Positions 59,545 to 64,000 of a DNA stretch of 64,000 nucleotides are shown here, in pieces (position 1 is the stretch's first letter; each line of letters begins with the position of its first letter). The notes under the pieces are model-generated. The model did no database searches, was not told where the DNA came from, and saw only the letters and a list, made by a program, of their open reading frames with translations. A program made the position numbers and the translations under genes. This DNA comes from Lindgomyces ingoldianus (taxonomy: Eukaryota; Ascomycota; Dothideomycetes; Pleosporales; Lindgomycetaceae), in NCBI RefSeq assembly GCF_010093535.1, contig NW_022985196.1:248001-312000 (forward strand), read 5' to 3'.

Positions 59545-61868
59545 TAAAGAAATGTGCTGCAGCTATGTATAAGGTTTTATAAAAGACAATAAATAACTAC
59601 AGCGCTAGATAACCTTTATAAGCTAATTCTATAGCTAAATTATAAAGGCTAGGTAATAAAAAGAAGCAGGTGATTATTAAGACTATACTTAAGCTATATA
59701 CACAAGGAATTTCCTCTTAGATAGCATTTATAGCTAATATAGCTAATTCTTTGCGCGCTAAGCGTAATCTAGGCTATATTTACATAAACTAGCCTAGTAC
59801 ATTTATAAAGTGTTATTTAAAGCTTAAAGTAAAGTTTTAAGTGCAAGTATAGTTAAAAGATATTTAGCTAATTATAAAGCCTATTTTACTAAAGTTATAC
59901 ATGTTATTATCCTAGATGCTATACTTAGCTTTAATATTCTTTATAAGGCTAAACCTGCTCTAAATTACTCTAGGACTTTTATAAAAAGCTCTCTTATAGT
60001 TATACTTACGCTTAAATGTTACTTTAAGCTCTAAATAACACTTTATAAATGTACTAGGCTAGTTTATATAAACATAGCCTAGATTACGCTTAGCGCGCAA
60101 AGAATTAGCTATATTAGCTATAAATGCTATCTAAGGGGAAATTCCTTACGCATATAGCTTAAGTATAGTCTTAATAATTACCTACTTCTTTTTATTACCT
60201 AGCTTTTATAATTTAGCTGTAGAATTAGCTTGTAAAGGTTGTCTAGCGCTATAGTTATTTATTATCTTTTATAAAACTCTACACATAGCTGCAGCATGTT
60301 TCTTTAAAAGTTTTATGTTTTATTTAAAAGCTTAAAGCATAAGCTGTATCTAATGTTCTTTTAGCACGTCTAAGTAGTGTTGTAGGGAATGCATTAGTGT
60401 AGGAAGGGTAGTTTAGTAGGGTCTTAGCAAAAGTAAGTGACTTAGGTGTGTAAGCAACTTGCCTGTGAAGTACGTTAGTAAAAGCATCTAAACCTACTTC
60501 TTTATAATTATAAACTTTAGCTTATAAGATTATATTATTAGCATTAAATAGTTATGTTGTTTTAAACTTTAACTAGATATAAAAAAGAATTAGATTATAT
60601 AGCTTAATAAGTATCTTACTACTTATAAACTTTTACTACTTTTGCTTATGTAATTAAACTAGCCTACGCGTAATAAAGAAGTAGAGTTAGATATTAGATA
60701 ATATAACACACTATAGAAAAAGAACTATATTTAGTAGTTATACAGCCTAATGATTAACTGCATTAAGGGTTTGCTAAGGCTACTAAAATTATATAGATCT
60801 TTTATTATCTATAGTTTAAAAACACTTAAATTATTCTTTTACTTATTTATTAAGAAGTCTAGAATAGTTCTAAAGGGGGTTTGTTTAGCTACTATTACTC
60901 TAATTTTAGTAAATGCCTTTTATTTTAATATAAAAAAAACAAGTTTTTTTTAACTTTTATTTATAAAATTAAGTAGTTAATTAAAGATAAGTAAGCCTTA
61001 TAGTTAAACACTAAATATAATACTAAAGCATTAGTAAACCTTTAATTACTCTTTAGATACTATTAGTACTAAGATGTATTTAGCTACACTATAGCTTACT
61101 AGCTACTAGTACATTATCTATATAACTATAAAATTGTCCTTAAAGAGCCTCTCTCTAACAGTTATAGTCTATTGTATAAACAGAACCTTAAGGAGCTAAA
61201 GGTAATAAAGAAATATGTTATAAATAATCTAAAATATAGCTTTATTAAGTAAAGTTAAAGCTTTTTTACATTTTTTATTTTTTATATATAGAAACTAAAT
61301 AGTAACTTATATATCTATATTAATTACTATAAACTTAACACTCTTACTTACAAAGATATATATCTAATACTACATATAAACAAACTTTTATTAAGACCTA
61401 CTAAGGTAGTAATTTTTACTAAGTTTAATATTTACATAGCTTTTAAAAAAATTAGGATAAATCTAAGCTCTAAAAAGTGTACTACTTTTTAAACATAATA
61501 TAAAACTTATAAGTGTAAAGTTTTACTTTTTAGATTATATAATAGTCTAGTAACTTACTAGCACTATATAAATAACATATTAATTAACTATCTAAATAAT
61601 TTTTATATTGCGTATTTTAATAATATCTTTATTTACTTTAAAGACAAAGTAACTTATATCTTTTATATTAAAAAAGTCTTAGAAAGGCTCTAATAAGCAG
61701 GACTATAAGTAAAGATTAAAAAAAGTAAATTTTATATTACTTAAATAAAGTATCTTAGCTATATACTTTTAAATAAAGAACTAAAGGTTAATCTAGAGAA
61801 AGTTAAGGTGCTGTGCAACTAGTAAGCGCCTACTACTATAATAAGTGTAAAAAATTTTCTAGGCTTTA

Positions 61869-63706
61869 ACGTACTTTACAGGCAAGTTGCTTACACACCT
61901 AAGTTGCTTACTTTTGCTAAGACCCTACTATACTACTCTTCTTACACTAATGCATTTCTAATAACACTACTTAGATATGTTAAAAGAATGTTAGATGTAG
62001 CTTATGCTTTAAGCTTTTAAATAAAATATAACACTTTTTAAGCAACACACTATAGCTATCTATAAGGTCTTTTAAAAAATAATAAGTAACTAACACACTA
62101 AATAACCTTTCTAAGCTAATTATATAGCTAACTTATAAAAGCTAAATAATAATAAAAAGTAAGTAATTATTTAGCACATACTTAAGCTAAATATGTAAGG
62201 ATTTCCCTTTTAGCTAGCAGCTATAGCTAATATAGCTAATCTTTTAACTACTAAGCATAATATAAGCTATGTTAGTATAAACTAGCTTAATATATTTATT
62301 AAGTGTTACTTAAAGCTTAAAGTAAAGTTTAAGTATAACTATAACTATAAAAAAGCTTTTTATAAAGATCTTATAGTAATTTAAAGCTAGTTTAACCTTA
62401 TAAAAATATTAAAGCTAAGTATAGTATTTAGAATAATAACACATACAACTTTAATATAATAGGGTTTATAATAGGCTAGATATCTACTAGAGTAGTTATT
62501 ATAAGTTTAAAGAGATAAGAATAGCTAAAAGTAGTCTAGCTAGGTAACTAGAAGTAGATAACAGCTATCTAGAGCATTAATGCTAAAAAGTAGACTATTT
62601 TACTCTTTATTATTTTTTAAAGTAGCAACTACTTTTTAAACTAGTATAAAAAAATTACTTTAAAATTAAGTTATTATAATCTTTAAGTATAGCTAGACTA
62701 CTAATTAGCTTAGTCTAGACTAGTTAAAGCACTTTAATGTGTATATAAAGAAGTGTACTATTAGTAGCTACTATCTGCTAGTTATTAATAGCTATAAAAG
62801 CTATAACTTACTTTATTTTTAGTAATACTATAAAAATAATAAGATTATTACTATTTATATACTTTTTTATTTATTATACTTTTTATAGCTACTTAATGTA
62901 AGTTATTTTACTTCTTTAAAAAAAGTATATAGGCGCTAAGCTAAAAACCTTATACATAACTAAATTACTTATATTATAAAAATAAAGTTTTTACTATACT
63001 TTAAAGTAGCTTATAATGCTATAATTACTTTTAGTAATATCTAAAAAGAGTTTTAAAGCGCTAAATTAGTTCTTTTTAACTTATAATAAGTTATAATAGG
63101 CCTTAATATAAAGTTGTGCACTTTATTACTACTACTACTTATATATAATAAGCTTTAGCAGTTGTAAACTTTAAGTAATACTTTAAAACTTAAGTTATAA
63201 TTAATACTTATAAAGATAAAAAATTAAAAGCATATAAATAGTTTACTAACTTTTATAGTTAAAGTGTTTAAAAAAGTTTTAAAAAGGGTAGTAATAATTA
63301 TACATAAGCTAGTGTTAGTGTAATAAAAAATTACTAAGCTTTAAGCAGCTAATAAGGCTACTACATAATATAAATTACATAAAAAAAAGTAAATTAAGGT
63401 AGAAAAGACTTTAATAATTTAAAAAAGCTTATACTTAATAGCTTTAAAGGAGTTTAAAGCACATAGTAACAGAAAAAAGGCAAAAAAGTAGGTGTAAGCT
63501 AAAGTAGGTAAGCTATCCTAAAGGCGCTGCAGATAGTGTAATTAAACTAGGCATAACACGCAAATATATAAGTAAGAAGTAAAAGTAGTATCTAAATAAT
63601 ATTCTAGGCTGTACTGTACTATATAGTGCTAGAGCAGGTTGTTATAGGCTATAATAGAGTTTGTTAGGGTAGGGTCTTGGCAAAAGTAAGCGACTTAGGT
63701 GTGTAA
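61869..63706 (+). mobile_element. P1 pogo/Fot1-like DNA transposon copy C (complete but for the last ~20 bp)
   Basis: Starts ACGTACTTTACAGGC after TA (61867-61868) inside the gypsy-2b reverse transcriptase. 1838 bp are visible. The right inverted repeat (CTTAGGTGTGTAA) is cut at 63706 by the MITE. By comparison with other copies about 22 bp more should follow beyond the window. The decayed transposase is on the plus strand. Confidence 0.82.
62120..63480 (+). pseudogene. P1 transposase (pogo/Fot1 DDE_1), decayed
   Basis: Pieces in order: LAAIANIANLLTTKH and IKCYLKLKVKF (CENP-B-type helix-turn-helix and DNA-binding part, about 62210-62330), ITAI.SINAKK (about 62560), LLVINSYKSYN (about 62780; family DGHESH), and FLQLLNVSYF (family LLQPLDV). 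It ends in a lysine-rich stretch. Stops in every segment. Confidence 0.7.
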
Positions 63707-63998
63707 CAGGGTTGCCACTTTTATAGTAATTACTATTCTAAAATAGTAATTACTATTTTTTTAAAAAGTCTATAACAGCTTAATTACATTAGCTAATATT
63801 CTAAAAACCTAAACTTAGATACTAGGTATACTAAAGTATAGATCTATAAGATTAGATTCTACTATATAAATTTGTATCCCTAGTAATAGAGAANNNNNNN
63901 NNNGAATTATAGCTTATGTAATTAAGTAATAATAACGTTTTTAAAAACATAGTAATTACTATTTTTAAAATAGTAATTACTATAAAGTGGCAACCCTG
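63707..63998. mobile_element. hAT-like MITE with palindromic subterminal repeats
   Basis: Begins CAGGGTTGCCACTTT and ends with its reverse complement (...GGCAACCCTG at 63998). The CAGGG start is typical of hAT elements, which make 8-bp duplications. The left flank GTGTGTAA agrees with the two visible right-flank bases GT. The 14-bp palindrome ATAGTAATTACTAT occurs four times (63723, 63743, 63949, 63970). No coding capacity visible; true length unknown because of the gap. Confidence 0.8.
63894..63903. other. Assembly gap (10 N)
   Basis: Ten N inside the MITE. Size is presumably a placeholder. Confidence 0.99.
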
Positions 63999-64000
63999 GT

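Larger units (their letters stand above)
53747..60475. mobile_element. Foldback P1 derivative, split by a gypsy element
   Basis: Ends ACGTACTTCACAGGC...GCCTGTGAAGTACGT with TA duplications (53745-53746, 60476-60477). After removing the LTR element at 53921-59544 it is about 1.1 kb. The left arm (53747-53920 plus 59550 to about 59860) is the reverse complement of the right arm (about 60010-60475), nearly 490 bp each, around a loop of about 150 bp. Both arms correspond to the left end and transposase 5' region of the P1 copy at 61869. Confidence 0.85.
45836..61868 (+). mobile_element. gypsy-2b, second copy of the gypsy-2 family, interrupted five times
   Basis: The LTR starts TGTAACG at 45836 after TGCAG. 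Own pieces are 45836-46057, 47508-47605, 50060-50317, 52156-53746 and 60476-61868; together they are collinear with 5036 to about 8590 of gypsy-2a. A decayed zinc knuckle lies at about 53280-53330 and the first half of reverse transcriptase at about 61130-61868 (INNFYIAYFNNIFIYFKD). It breaks off where the P1 element at 61869 is inserted. Its own 3' end and 3' LTR lie beyond the window. Confidence 0.85.

Noticed and set aside
63720..63990. CRISPR-like repeat array from the repeated 14-mers
   Set aside because: The copies are a palindrome placed symmetrically near both ends of an inverted-repeat element, in eukaryotic DNA; a MITE explains them.

Overview
The window reads as nuclear DNA of a filamentous ascomycete (Pezizomycotina). 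The genes carry short (48-71 bp) introns with fungal-type donors, CTAAC/CTGAC-like branch points and AG acceptors. The protein set is typical of that group: a fungal SRP9/21 protein, Alb1, a fungal Utp8, a BRE4/ArAE-type exporter and a NACHT (fungal NLR) relic. The transposons are riddled with C-to-T and G-to-A transitions of the repeat-induced point mutation (RIP) type. I cannot name the species.

Layout. (1) 1-2613: border DNA with two dead gene pieces, a fungal transcription-factor domain and the first part of a peroxisomal CoA synthetase. (2) 2614-18847: one Tc1/mariner element split by a Ty3/gypsy element on the minus strand (LTRs 596 bp), itself split by a second gypsy element on the plus strand (LTRs 290 bp). 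Target-site duplications prove each step. (3) 18848-45530: a gene island of normal base composition. Its genes are a DUF1308 protein (-), SRP21 (+), a five-exon FUSC/ArAE membrane transporter (-), a NACHT pseudogene (-), Utp8 (-), Elg1 (+), Alb1 (-) and a membrane-anchored ubiquitin protease (+). Three gene pairs are divergent over short shared promoters: DUF1308/SRP21, Utp8/Elg1 and Alb1/USP. (4) 45531-64000: a second AT-rich nest about five levels deep. It holds pogo/Fot1-like DNA transposons, gypsy elements, a miniature gypsy derivative, a 601 bp TRIM, a foldback element and a hAT-like MITE containing a 10-N assembly gap.

Functionally the island is housekeeping. Utp8 and Alb1 serve ribosome assembly, SRP21 serves co-translational targeting, Elg1 unloads PCNA, and the USP removes ubiquitin, probably at a membrane. 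The NACHT relic is the only defence-related locus and is dead.

No transposon in the window has an intact reading frame. The strongest general observations are: (a) in every LTR pair the two outermost element ends are spared by the RIP-like mutation while the inner ends are hit; (b) the gypsy-2 family carries a 13-nt self-complementarity between LTR and primer-binding site, suggesting Tf1-style self-priming; (c) a foldback element is an inverted duplication of the 5' end of a transposase gene, a potential hairpin-RNA source; (d) the order of insertions can be read out exactly.
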